Assembly: GCF_000167355.1 (NCBI RefSeq)
Contig: NZ_AAEW02000011.1
Location: forward strand, 1-64,000
Source of the DNA: Desulfuromonas acetoxidans DSM 684
GTDB taxonomy: Bacteria; Desulfobacterota; Desulfuromonadia; Desulfuromonadales; Desulfuromonadaceae
Direction: 5' to 3'
Length of the DNA stretch: 64,000 bases
A model generated the notes under the pieces. The model saw only the letters and a program-made list of their open reading frames with translations, was not told the origin of the DNA and made no database searches. Position numbers and translations under genes: made by a program. Below, piece by piece: positions 57,650 to 64,000 of the stretch. Numbering within the stretch: position 1 is the stretch's first letter; each line of letters begins with the position of its first letter.

Positions 57650-57830
57650 ACAAGGCCGGGACGGCTCACATCCCGACGCGTTATTCACTTCATGACAGGG
57701 TGGCCCCCCTGGTGAATAACGCTCCCTGAAGAGACTGACACATGGTGGGGCCTCCCATTCCGATAAATCGGCAACCCCACATAGCGCTCCTTACCAGAGG
57801 TAAGTGCTACGGCCGGGAGAATATCACCGC
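57650..57830 (+). ncRNA. Structured non-coding segment with four hairpins
   Basis: Between the tape-measure gene and the 99-aa gene are four successive hairpins. They are CGGGA/TCCCG (57657-57675); an 11-bp GCGTTATTCAC/GTGAATAACGC stem (57678-57722) with inner CAGGG/CCCTG; GTGGGG/CCCCAC (57745-57780) with inner CCGAT/ATCGG; and CTTACC/GGTAAG (57790-57804). No T run ends it. It could be a phage RNA, an mRNA leader or a protein-binding array. Confidence 0.5.
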
Positions 57831-57872
57831 GTCACATGCGTTAACCAATAATAACACAGAAAAGGAGTTTTT

Positions 57873-58172
57873 ATGACAGTAGTAACCAAGTTTGATGAGA
57901 AAAATCTGCAGTTGGAAGAACAGCGGTTTCGCGTTCTGGAGAGCTTGGATAAATTCCGTCAACTCGTTGGAGTTGACGAGGCAAAGTTTACCGACAGCTT
58001 AAAGGGAGCATTCGGTGTGAATTCGGCGCACAAGCTGAACTGGGATCAGATCGGCATAGCCTTTTCGGTGCTCGAAAAAATTCATTCTGATGGTGGTACT
58101 GATTTTTGTGAAGCCTCTTTTTCAGAAGCAAGTCAACCTGGATTCTCAGCTGACCTAACACTCAAAGTTTAA
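57873..58172 (+). CDS. Hypothetical protein of the Mu-like element (99 aa)
   Basis: This soluble, acidic protein has helices FRVLESLDKFRQLVGVDEAK and HKLNWDQIGIAFSVLEKIHS. AAAGGAG lies 6-7 bases before ATG 57873. The following coiled-coil gene starts 23 bases after its stop, so the two form a pair. No family is recognised. Codon use and AT content are like the other genes of the element. Confidence 0.6.
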   Translation: MTVVTKFDEKNLQLEEQRFRVLESLDKFRQLVGVDEAKFTDSLKGAFGVNSAHKLNWDQIGIAFSVLEKIHSDGGTDFCEASFSEASQPGFSADLTLKV

Positions 58173-58195
58173 CCGACAACGAAAGGAAAAGCCCA

Positions 58196-59260
58196 ATGGC
58201 CAACAAGCAAGTTGAGGGAAAAGACGTGGAAACCACCATTCAGGAAAAAATTGATCAGCGCCATCAGTTTTTAAATGGATTAGCTCAGGCTGAATCTGAC
58301 TTCAGAACCGCTGAAAAACCAGTACAAGAATTGCGGGAAAAACTCTCCCAGACTCAGCATCTCCTGAGCGATAAAACAGCGCAAAGAGGAGCTGTCGTTT
58401 CCCACGCAATAAAACAAACCAATGCCAAGCTTGAGGAAGAAATAAAAGGTCTGATGGCACAGAAAGCAGAGATTGAAAGTGAAATTTCGAAGCTGCTTCC
58501 TAATTACGAAGAAAAAAAAGAGCGTGTTGACAACATGAGACTGGAAGCGCGTAGTGGCATGTCCGTTACCACGGATGATTTGGTGTATTTCCGGCAAAAA
58601 ATCTCATCGAAGACCGCGCAGATCGAGAAAATTGAGACCGCGATTGAAGAAAATAAAGTCCTGATGAAAACGGAAAACAAAGCTCTGGAAAAACATCAGG
58701 AACTTTGCGAACAAAAGGAAAACCTCTTGGCCAGTCTCGCCATGAATCAAGGAGATGCCAAGTCTCTCGATGCCGTCAATGAGCAATTGGCTGAAATTGA
58801 AAAACAAATTGAGTCCCAACAAGAGGAATCCATGGCCTATGCCAATGGAAAAGCTCAAACCATCTCCGGTTTGAGGCGGATGCTCGATATTGAGCAAACA
58901 GAGCGAGACAGGCTTGAGGTTCTTTTTGCTGACCTGGTGAACTATCACCTCCTTTGGCGTGCTGAGCAAATCGGTGCTGAATACGTCAAAGCAGCCCAGA
59001 TCGTTGAAGAGAGCTATAAAAATCTCTTCGGCATCGAAGTGGCTCTTGAAGCCATCAATCGTCGGAAGGATCGCCCTTCAATTCTTGACCATTCCTGCCA
59101 GCAATTGCGATTGCCGGGTTTCCTTATTAAGGGTTGCGAAGCTAAAGCTGGAACTGAAGGCCTCCTCTTCAGCTTTGAAAATGGAGGAGACTTTATCGAC
59201 AAGGCTGCTGCTGCCGAAGTTGAACGCTTAGCTGAACTGGGAGTTTGTCAACTTCAATAA
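58196..59260 (+). CDS. Hypothetical coiled-coil protein of the Mu-like element
   Basis: This 354-aa protein has long coiled coil from about residue 20 to 240 (heptad-rich Glu/Lys/Leu/Gln segments such as KISSKTAQIEKIETAIEENK) and a compact C-terminal domain (AEYVKAAQIVEESYKNLFGI; LPGFLIKGCEAKAGTE). No signal peptide or membrane helix. AAAGGAAAAG precedes the ATG. It could be structural, an assembly chaperone or an effector; the sequence does not decide. It lies between two structured non-coding segments. Confidence 0.6.
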   Translation: MANKQVEGKDVETTIQEKIDQRHQFLNGLAQAESDFRTAEKPVQELREKLSQTQHLLSDKTAQRGAVVSHAIKQTNAKLEEEIKGLMAQKAEIESEISKLLPNYEEKKERVDNMRLEARSGMSVTTDDLVYFRQKISSKTAQIEKIETAIEENKVLMKTENKALEKHQELCEQKENLLASLAMNQGDAKSLDAVNEQLAEIEKQIESQQEESMAYANGKAQTISGLRRMLDIEQTERDRLEVLFADLVNYHLLWRAEQIGAEYVKAAQIVEESYKNLFGIEVALEAINRRKDRPSILDHSCQQLRLPGFLIKGCEAKAGTEGLLFSFENGGDFIDKAAAAEVERLAELGVCQLQ

Positions 59261-59264
59261 GAAG

Positions 59265-59415
59265 AGCAGGTACCATTTCGAGCTAGGCAGACCATAGAAA
59301 CGGTATCCAGGACTGATTGCATTTTGTCATCAATCAGTCTGAGTGAGTGGAGATGGTCTGTCATGGAACTGGCGAGAGTCCACAGCTACGGCTGCCCCCT
59401 CTCGCCATTTTTTTA
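59265..59415 (+). ncRNA. Structured RNA segment ending in a rho-independent terminator
   Basis: CAGACCAT (59288-59295) pairs with ATGGTCTG (59353-59360), enclosing an inner stem GACTGATTG/CAATCAGTC. Next, GGCGAGAG...CTCTCGCC (about 59372-59406, with inner CAGC/GCTG) leads into T8. The layout, a folded domain followed by a terminator before the HTH-Mor-transposase genes, fits a small RNA or an attenuating leader. Confidence 0.55.
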
Positions 59416-59435
59416 ACTATCCACATGGAGTAGCC

Positions 59436-59723
59436 ATGACAAAGCGGGAAGCAGAAAGAAAACTGCGGAAATTGATTGAAGTTGCAGACCTGCCAGTACG
59501 ACCAAGCTACACGCCGGGTGAAGTGCAGACGCTAATAGGCGTTAAAAGTGAGAAAACCTTACGGCGCATGATCGTAGAACACGAGGTGGATCCAGAGACC
59601 GGGCAGCCAAAGAAACCATATACCCTGGCCAGTATTACATTGAGAAATGAACGTCGGATCACATTCCCAGATCTGGTTGACTGGCTGCTTCGCAACTCTA
59701 CATATGAGCGGCTTTATTCCTGA
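59436..59723 (+). CDS. Small HTH (MerR/AlpA-like) protein
   Basis: This 95-aa protein has a basic N-terminal helix (TKREAERKLRKLIEVADL) and a short winged-helix-like fold (YTPGEVQTLIGVKSEKTLRRM; RRITFPDLVDWLLRNS). ATG 59436 has GGAG about 8 bases upstream; the upstream open frame from 59343 runs through the terminator and is rejected. It is likely a DNA-binding regulator ahead of Mor. Confidence 0.65.
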   Translation: MTKREAERKLRKLIEVADLPVRPSYTPGEVQTLIGVKSEKTLRRMIVEHEVDPETGQPKKPYTLASITLRNERRITFPDLVDWLLRNSTYERLYS

Positions 59724-59763
59724 TACGAGACGAAAAACGTAGACCAGAATAGGAGACAATTAT

Positions 59764-60087
59764 ATGGCAAAGAAAAGACCTGGTGTTGAATTTTTGCTCA
59801 AGATGGCAACGACTATTCAAAGAGAGTTGGAAGGAGTCGGGATCAAATCGAAAGAGGCTCGTGAGGCAGCCCTGAAGGCTGTTGAGGTGGTTCGACAGGA
59901 TAATGGCGGTACAGAAGTTTATATTCCAAAAGGAATGGCCTTAACTCTCAGCCAGAGAGATTGGGAACTATGGAATGAATTCGATGGTTCAAATCATAGT
60001 TTTCTAGCCAGGAAATATAAACTTACGATTCGACAAATTTATCGGATTGTTGAGCGCTGCAGAGAAGAAGGTGTTTGGGGCGGCTAG
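59764..60087 (+). CDS. Mor-family transcription activator
   Basis: This 107-aa protein matches the Mor/C family of Mu: NGGTEVYIPKG beta strand, LSQRDWELWNEFDGSN, and the helix-turn-helix FLARKYKLTIRQIYRIVERCR. In Mu, Mor switches on the middle promoter and C the late promoters. AGGAGAC lies 9 bases before the ATG. Finding Mor close to the right end, after a tail gene, is not the Mu order (Mor precedes the late genes) and points to rearrangement or large deletion. Confidence 0.9.
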   Translation: MAKKRPGVEFLLKMATTIQRELEGVGIKSKEAREAALKAVEVVRQDNGGTEVYIPKGMALTLSQRDWELWNEFDGSNHSFLARKYKLTIRQIYRIVERCREEGVWGG

Positions 60088-60159
60088 AACCATAGGGTGA
60101 AAATGACCTCCTGTTCGCTACAATGTAAGAATGAGGCCCACGAAAACAGGGAGGTTGTT

Positions 60160-61779
60160 ATGGCTGAGGATATTAAAGAATATCTGGTCTTCCAAACGTT
60201 ACGGGATGTCCCAGTTTATAATCGCATCAGAGCTCAAAACCGCTATGCAGTCATCAAGGCCTTTGAAAAATTTCTACGCAAGGAAAGGCAGAGGCTCAAG
60301 AAAGATTTCCGCATAAAAGCGGCACAAATCAAGTTTGCGGAAGAATCCGGTATCAGCCTTAGGACGCTATATCGATGGATCAAGGCCCACAGGAAGAAAG
60401 GATTGCGTGGGCTGGTACCAAACTTTGGGAAGCTGAAGAAAGATGAAAAAAACAGGAAGGCAATAACTGCTCTTGTGCCGGATCCAGGGAAAACCCTGTC
60501 AGCAAAAATAGAAATCAATCTCAAAAATCCTTTATTGGCTCTGCACCAGATCAATTTAATTGTCCAAATGAATCCTGTCTTTACGGCTGAAGTAAAAGAA
60601 TATTCTAACAAGATAACTGAGGTAATTGGCATTGCCGATGGTGGCAACCTTATTCTGAAATTGCCCAGACGGCTTACCGAGGACGAGAAGAACACACTGA
60701 ATGGACACTTGCTTGGAACCCACCGTAATTGTTGTGCCAAGGCCCTTGGTCTACTTCTTATGAATGAGGGATGCTCTCTCCAGGAACTCATGTTGAAAAC
60801 CCAACGTTCAAGGAGAACAATTTTTCGATGGCATGAAAGGTTTGAGAAGGAAGGAATTTCTATCGTCAAGGTTAAATACGAGTCTCAGGCAATGATTGAG
60901 AAGAGGAACTTGGAGAGGGTTAGAGTTGTCGATATCCTCCATTCACCACCAATGACCTTTGACATCAATCGCTCTAACTGGACGTTGCCATCCATCATTC
61001 AGGCATATGAAAAGCTTTACGGCGAACACCTTGCAAAAGGAGCTTTAAAGCGAGTTATTAAGGACGCTCGTTATACATGGAAGCGTGCTAGAACAATGCT
61101 GACCAGCAATGATCCGCTTTACCGCCAGAAGGTGAAAACACTTATCACTGTCTTGCATTGCTTGACGCCCAATGATGCCTTTTTCTTCATCGACGAAGCT
61201 GGGCCTTGGAAAGTGAAAAAATATGGTGGAAAAGTCTTAACTGCACCAGATCAGGTTAGAACTATTCCAGAGTACCAACCAGACAAAGGGGCTGTCTATT
61301 TGATCGCCGCTTTGGAGGCCCAGACAAACCAAGTGATTTATCAGTACATCAAGGGTAAGACGGCCTCAGCTATTGTTGCGTTGCTTCAGGAGCTTCATGA
61401 ACGCTACAGCGCTTATTCTCGCCTCTGCCTGACATGGGACTCGCTTTCAAGCCACAGCGCTAAAGAGGTCAACGAGTGGATTGAAACGGCAAACGCGAAT
61501 TCAAAACGGGACTCTACCCCGAAGGTAAACGTTTACCCGTTACCATCTAATGCCCAGTTCCTCAATGTTGTTGAATCAACCTTCAGGAATATTAGAAAGG
61601 CCGTCATATACAATAGTGATTATCAATCAGTTGAAGAGATGCAGAGAGCAATCTCCAGGTATCTCAACGAGAGAAACGCGTATTTCCTTGAGAATCCAAG
61701 GCGCGCCGGAAATAAGATATGGGACAAAGAGCTGTTCACGCCGGACGATCTCCCTGGAGGCCTGTTCCGGAGGATGTGA
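60160..61779 (+). CDS. Enlarged IS630-superfamily transposase with two N-terminal HTH regions
   Basis: This 539-aa protein has a C-terminal DDE_3-type core: Asp345 (FFFIDEAGPW), Asp427 (LTWDSLSSHS) and Glu472 (LNVVESTFRNIRK). Typical IS630 transposases are about 340 aa; here an extra N-terminal region carries FAEESGISLRTLYRWIKAHR and a second LMLKTQRSRRTIFRWHERF helix-turn-helix. ATG 60160 with GGGAGG 6 bases upstream is preferred; the frame opens at 60097. It follows Mor closely and precedes a small partner gene. It may be cargo, or a separate transposon nested inside the Mu-like element. Confidence 0.85.
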   Translation: MAEDIKEYLVFQTLRDVPVYNRIRAQNRYAVIKAFEKFLRKERQRLKKDFRIKAAQIKFAEESGISLRTLYRWIKAHRKKGLRGLVPNFGKLKKDEKNRKAITALVPDPGKTLSAKIEINLKNPLLALHQINLIVQMNPVFTAEVKEYSNKITEVIGIADGGNLILKLPRRLTEDEKNTLNGHLLGTHRNCCAKALGLLLMNEGCSLQELMLKTQRSRRTIFRWHERFEKEGISIVKVKYESQAMIEKRNLERVRVVDILHSPPMTFDINRSNWTLPSIIQAYEKLYGEHLAKGALKRVIKDARYTWKRARTMLTSNDPLYRQKVKTLITVLHCLTPNDAFFFIDEAGPWKVKKYGGKVLTAPDQVRTIPEYQPDKGAVYLIAALEAQTNQVIYQYIKGKTASAIVALLQELHERYSAYSRLCLTWDSLSSHSAKEVNEWIETANANSKRDSTPKVNVYPLPSNAQFLNVVESTFRNIRKAVIYNSDYQSVEEMQRAISRYLNERNAYFLENPRRAGNKIWDKELFTPDDLPGGLFRRM

Positions 61780-61816
61780 ATGAGATCTCTATGTTCAAAC
61801 AACCATGAGGCTAAAA

Positions 61817-62164
61817 ATGAAGAATAGATATGAAGTTGAAGGCAAGATAAGAAATTTACTTGGCACGGTGACACCATATGAATCCTTATCGATCTTAAAC
61901 GATATGTCGAAAGAAATACTGAGATCGGTTGGGGAGAGTGGCCCACTCGCTGGAATTCCTGTCTATCCGAGAATTCTAAACCGTAAGGGATCTAAGAGCA
62001 TAATTGACAAGGATCCAGAGATGAAAAAATATATACTTGGCTTAACTGAAACAACGACAATTGCAGCTCTCAGAAATAAATTGATCAGTTTATTTGGGAA
62101 AGAACGAGTGCCTTCAAAAAGCGCTCTGCATAGGTATTTGGCAAAGCTTGAAGGGAGAGCTTAA
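61817..62164 (+). CDS. Small protein paired with the IS630-type transposase
   Basis: This 115-aa protein starts at ATG 61817 with GAGG upstream (ATG 61805 also possible). It ends with a helix-turn-helix-like segment (TTTIAALRNKLISLFGKERV, SKSALHRYLAKL). It lies 37 bases after the transposase stop and is the last gene before the right end. It probably binds DNA, perhaps the element end. The family is not recognised. Confidence 0.6.
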   Translation: MKNRYEVEGKIRNLLGTVTPYESLSILNDMSKEILRSVGESGPLAGIPVYPRILNRKGSKSIIDKDPEMKKYILGLTETTTIAALRNKLISLFGKERVPSKSALHRYLAKLEGRA

Positions 62165-62260
62165 ACTGGCCATTTTAAAGGTCTTAAAAGGCCATTTTAT
62201 GACCGGTTCAAATTTTCAATTTTAAGTGTCCAAATTTTGCGTTTTAAGTGTCCGCGTACA
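62165..62260. repeat. Right end of the Mu-like element with iterated binding-site-like repeats
   Basis: TTTTAAGTGTCC occurs twice, 22 bases apart, next to the terminus (62219-62253). GGCCATTTTA is also repeated further inside (62168-62201). Such iterated sequences are expected where a transposase binds several end sites. The terminus is CGCGTACA. Confidence 0.7.
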
Positions 62261-62267
62261 TGAACCT
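62261..62267. repeat. Target-site duplication, right copy (TGAACCT)
   Basis: It matches the 7 bases directly left of the element at 48764-48770. From here to 62551 there is no gene; a GGGTGGG/CCCACCC hairpin at 62422-62441 is the only clear structure. Confidence 0.85.
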
Positions 62268-62551
62268 AGATCAACCGACAATGAGTCTGTTTCCGTTATG
62301 CTTAACGAATTCGGCTTGCCTCCCTTTAGCTCGGCAAATCGTGCAACTCATCATTTTTGACATAAAACAGTTGATAACTGTCTAAAGCCGCGATCTATAT
62401 CTTTTGTCGCACCAACCTAACGGGTGGGACGGTGCCCACCCTTCAGCGAGTTATCTTGCAACCAAGCTCTGCCATTCAGCAGCGCCGAGAGCAATCAATG
62501 AACGTCAGAGCGATGAGCATACAGAAAATTCTCAATTGAAATTTAGCCGCC

Positions 62552-63706
62552 CTACTTTTCTTGTTGCGCAGTGATCAACTCCCGCGCAATCACCAACCGT
62601 TGAATCTCAGCCGTTCCTTCACCGATATCACACAATTTGGCATCGCGGTAAAACCGCTCAACACAACTGTTTTTCAGGTAACCGTAACCGCCTTGCAATT
62701 GAACAGCGCGCTCAGCGCTCTTGACCGCCATCTCCCCGGCAAACAGTTTGGCTTTTGCCGCAGCGGTTCCGCAGGTTTGTCCGTCGTCACACAACTGGGC
62801 GGCTCGCGCCGTCAGCAGCCAAGCCGCATCATAATGGGTGGCCATATCGGCCATGGGCCACTGCACCGCCTGAAACGTGTTGATCGGCGTGCCGAACTGC
62901 TGTCGGCGTGCTGTATGACGCTGCGATTCCTCCAGACAACCGCGCATAATGCCACAGGCCAGGGCGGCAATCGTCACCCGACCATGGTCGAGCAGACTAA
63001 ACGCGGCTGAAAGTGCCCGGTGTTCCTCACCCAGGAGTTGCTCTTCGGCGAGCTGCACCTGATCAAAATGGACTGCCGTGGTATTGGAGCTGCGACAGCC
63101 CAATTTCTCTAGAGGGGCGGACGGCGTTACTCCCGGTGTATCACGCTCCACCAGATAAGCGCTGATCGCAGACTTCTTATGCTCGCCACTGCGTGCCATG
63201 ACCACGTAAAGCCCGGCCACCGATCCCTGAGTGACAAACATTTTACGACCATTAAGCTGCCAGCCGTCCCCGTTTCGCTGGGCACGGGTCTTAATGGAGA
63301 CCGCATCACTGCCACTGCCCGCTTCAGCCAATGCCCAGGCCCCAAGAGGCTCACCTTTAGCCAGGCCAGGAAGATAGCGGTTTTTCTGGGCTTCAGAGCC
63401 AAAACGTTGCACATGATCGCACACCAGACTATGTGCAGCCAGAGTCAAAGCCATGCCGGCATCGTAACGCGCCACCCCTTCAATAATCAGTGCCATCTCC
63501 AGGAGAGACTTCCCCAAACCGCCCCATTGCTTATCAACACAGATCCCCAGCAAACCATGTTCGGCTAAGGCGTGAACATGCTCCATGGGAAAGCGATTTT
63601 CCCGATCCCACTCGGCGGCATAGGGCTTCACATGGGCCACCGCCAGTTGGCGGATTTTATCGATCAGCGGATGATGTTGTGTTGCATTCAGAGTTTTAAT
63701 CATCAC
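62552..63706 (-). CDS. Acyl-CoA dehydrogenase
   Basis: This 384-aa FAD enzyme shows the full family pattern: an N-terminal helical domain, LAEAGSGSDAVSIKTRA (substrate/FAD region), GRKMFVTQGSVAG, and the C-terminal QLQGGYGYLKNSCVERFYRDAKL with EGTAEIQRLVIARELI. It oxidises an acyl-CoA to the 2-enoyl-CoA and passes electrons to ETF. The chain-length class is not evident. Its start overlaps the thioesterase stop by 4 bases (ATGA), suggesting a fatty-acid or aromatic/branched-acid degradation operon reaching beyond the window. Confidence 0.92.
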   Translation of the reverse strand: MMIKTLNATQHHPLIDKIRQLAVAHVKPYAAEWDRENRFPMEHVHALAEHGLLGICVDKQWGGLGKSLLEMALIIEGVARYDAGMALTLAAHSLVCDHVQRFGSEAQKNRYLPGLAKGEPLGAWALAEAGSGSDAVSIKTRAQRNGDGWQLNGRKMFVTQGSVAGLYVVMARSGEHKKSAISAYLVERDTPGVTPSAPLEKLGCRSSNTTAVHFDQVQLAEEQLLGEEHRALSAAFSLLDHGRVTIAALACGIMRGCLEESQRHTARRQQFGTPINTFQAVQWPMADMATHYDAAWLLTARAAQLCDDGQTCGTAAAKAKLFAGEMAVKSAERAVQLQGGYGYLKNSCVERFYRDAKLCDIGEGTAEIQRLVIARELITAQQEK

Positions 63707-64000
63707 GATTCCTGCTCCTGCAAAAGTTGCGTCACACGCTCAAAAAAGGTCTCATCCAAGGCACGAGGCTGTTTATCCGGCCCCACGATCAGATGGCGGC
63801 TGCTGCCCTGAACAATCACTTCTTCATCACGTAAAATCCGGTACGAAAATTCAATCAACCGTTTTTTCAGGCGCTGCAACGAGGTTTCAACGATCAACCG
63901 ATCTTCATAAAACGCCGGTGCCAGATAGCGTAGCGACAGATCTGCCACCACCACAAAATATCCCATCTTTTCCCACGTACTGTATGGGGTACCAATCTGA
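63703..64000 (-). CDS. Acyl-CoA thioesterase (YbgC/4HBT-like), partial
   Basis: The C-terminal 98 codons of a hot-dog thioesterase are present (FVVVADLSLRYLAPAFYEDR and IEFSYRIL). The frame stays open upstream of Met at 63966 to the window edge (GTPYSTWEKMGY), so the start lies to the right of the window and the Asp-containing catalytic segment is not included. It hydrolyses acyl-CoA thioesters. It is coupled to the acyl-CoA dehydrogenase gene. Confidence 0.85.
   Translation of the reverse strand, partial: QIGTPYSTWEKMGYFVVVADLSLRYLAPAFYEDRLIVETSLQRLKKRLIEFSYRILRDEEVIVQGSSRHLIVGPDKQPRALDETFFERVTQLLQEQES

Larger units (their letters stand above)
48771..62260 (+). mobile_element. Complete-ended 13.5-kb Mu-like transposable element
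   Basis: The left end begins TGTGGGGAGACACTT; the inverted right end begins TGTACGCGGACACTT, and both have GCAAA about 20-22 bases in. A perfect 7-bp direct repeat, TGAACCT, abuts both ends (48764-48770 and 62261-62267). Inside: repressor, Ner, MuA, MuB, gp16-like, zinc-ribbon, broken tape measure, two unknown proteins, an HTH protein, Mor and an IS630-type transposase plus partner. Capsid, portal, terminase, lysis, sheath and baseplate genes are absent, although a full Mu-like phage is about 35-40 kb. Confidence 0.85.

Noticed and set aside
57650-59415. Retron, diversity-generating element or CRISPR-type system around the structured segments
   Set aside because: No reverse transcriptase, Cas protein or regularly spaced repeat array is present on either strand; the two neighbouring proteins show no such domains.
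48982-62164. Complete inducible Mu-like prophage
   Set aside because: Only 13.5 kb lie between the ends, no head, portal, terminase, lysis, sheath or baseplate genes are found, and the tape-measure gene is frameshifted.

Overview
The window looks like chromosomal DNA of a marine, anaerobic member of the Desulfuromonadales (Desulfuromonas-like). This is inferred from the mix of genes: an iron-sulfur rubrerythrin, a polyunsaturated-fatty-acid (Pfa) type lipid synthase, response regulators with PATAN and Roadblock domains, sigma-54 control, a GEMM-I riboswitch and a B12-dependent ribonucleotide reductase. Base composition looks close to 50% GC. No species call can be made from the sequence alone.

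Region by region. (1) 1-10.4 kb: rubrerythrin, then an overlapping pfaD-pfaA pair (PfaA 2367 aa with five tandem acyl carrier domains), then a DUF89 protein. (2) 10.4-14.5 kb: a signalling cascade. A c-di-GMP-type riboswitch leader precedes a soluble histidine kinase and an NtrC-type sigma-54 activator; 110 bp further on, a consensus -24/-12 promoter drives a receiver-PATAN-Roadblock protein. (3) 14.5-22.5 kb: SGNH esterase, thermonuclease and a czc-type heavy-metal efflux operon whose outer-membrane gene starts inside a dispersed repeat. (4) 22.8-29.2 kb: a minus-strand drug-efflux operon (adaptor, a 1503-aa pump/outer-membrane-factor fusion, TetR repressor) with a clear palindromic operator. 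(5) 29.3-34.2 kb: repeats, phage-like regulators, a frameshifted DUF4019 gene, a ModA-like lipoprotein, a 107-bp MITE-like element, an unknown protein and a lipocalin. (6) 34.3-44.7 kb: an autotransporter with an HExxH passenger, then tRNA-Gly and a housekeeping run (tRNA nucleotidyltransferase, parvulin, rsmA, DUF2062, tsaD, PhoH, cysteine desulfurase). (7) 45-47.2 kb: nrdJ behind tandem NrdR-like boxes. (8) 47.5-62.3 kb: an IS3-family element, then a sharply bounded 13,490-bp Mu-like element. (9) 62.5-64 kb: acyl-CoA dehydrogenase and a thioesterase cut by the window edge.

The most unusual region is 48771-62260. It has TGT...ACA ends with related sequences, flanked by a perfect 7-bp direct repeat (TGAACCT). 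It carries a repressor, Ner, MuA and MuB transposition proteins, a gp16-like protein and a Mor-type activator, but no recognisable head, terminase, lysis, sheath or baseplate genes. The only structural-type gene is a frameshifted tape-measure gene. The rest is two unknown proteins, two structured non-coding segments and an enlarged IS630-type transposase with a small partner. It is either a heavily reduced Mu-like prophage or a Mu-type transposon or satellite with its own cargo.
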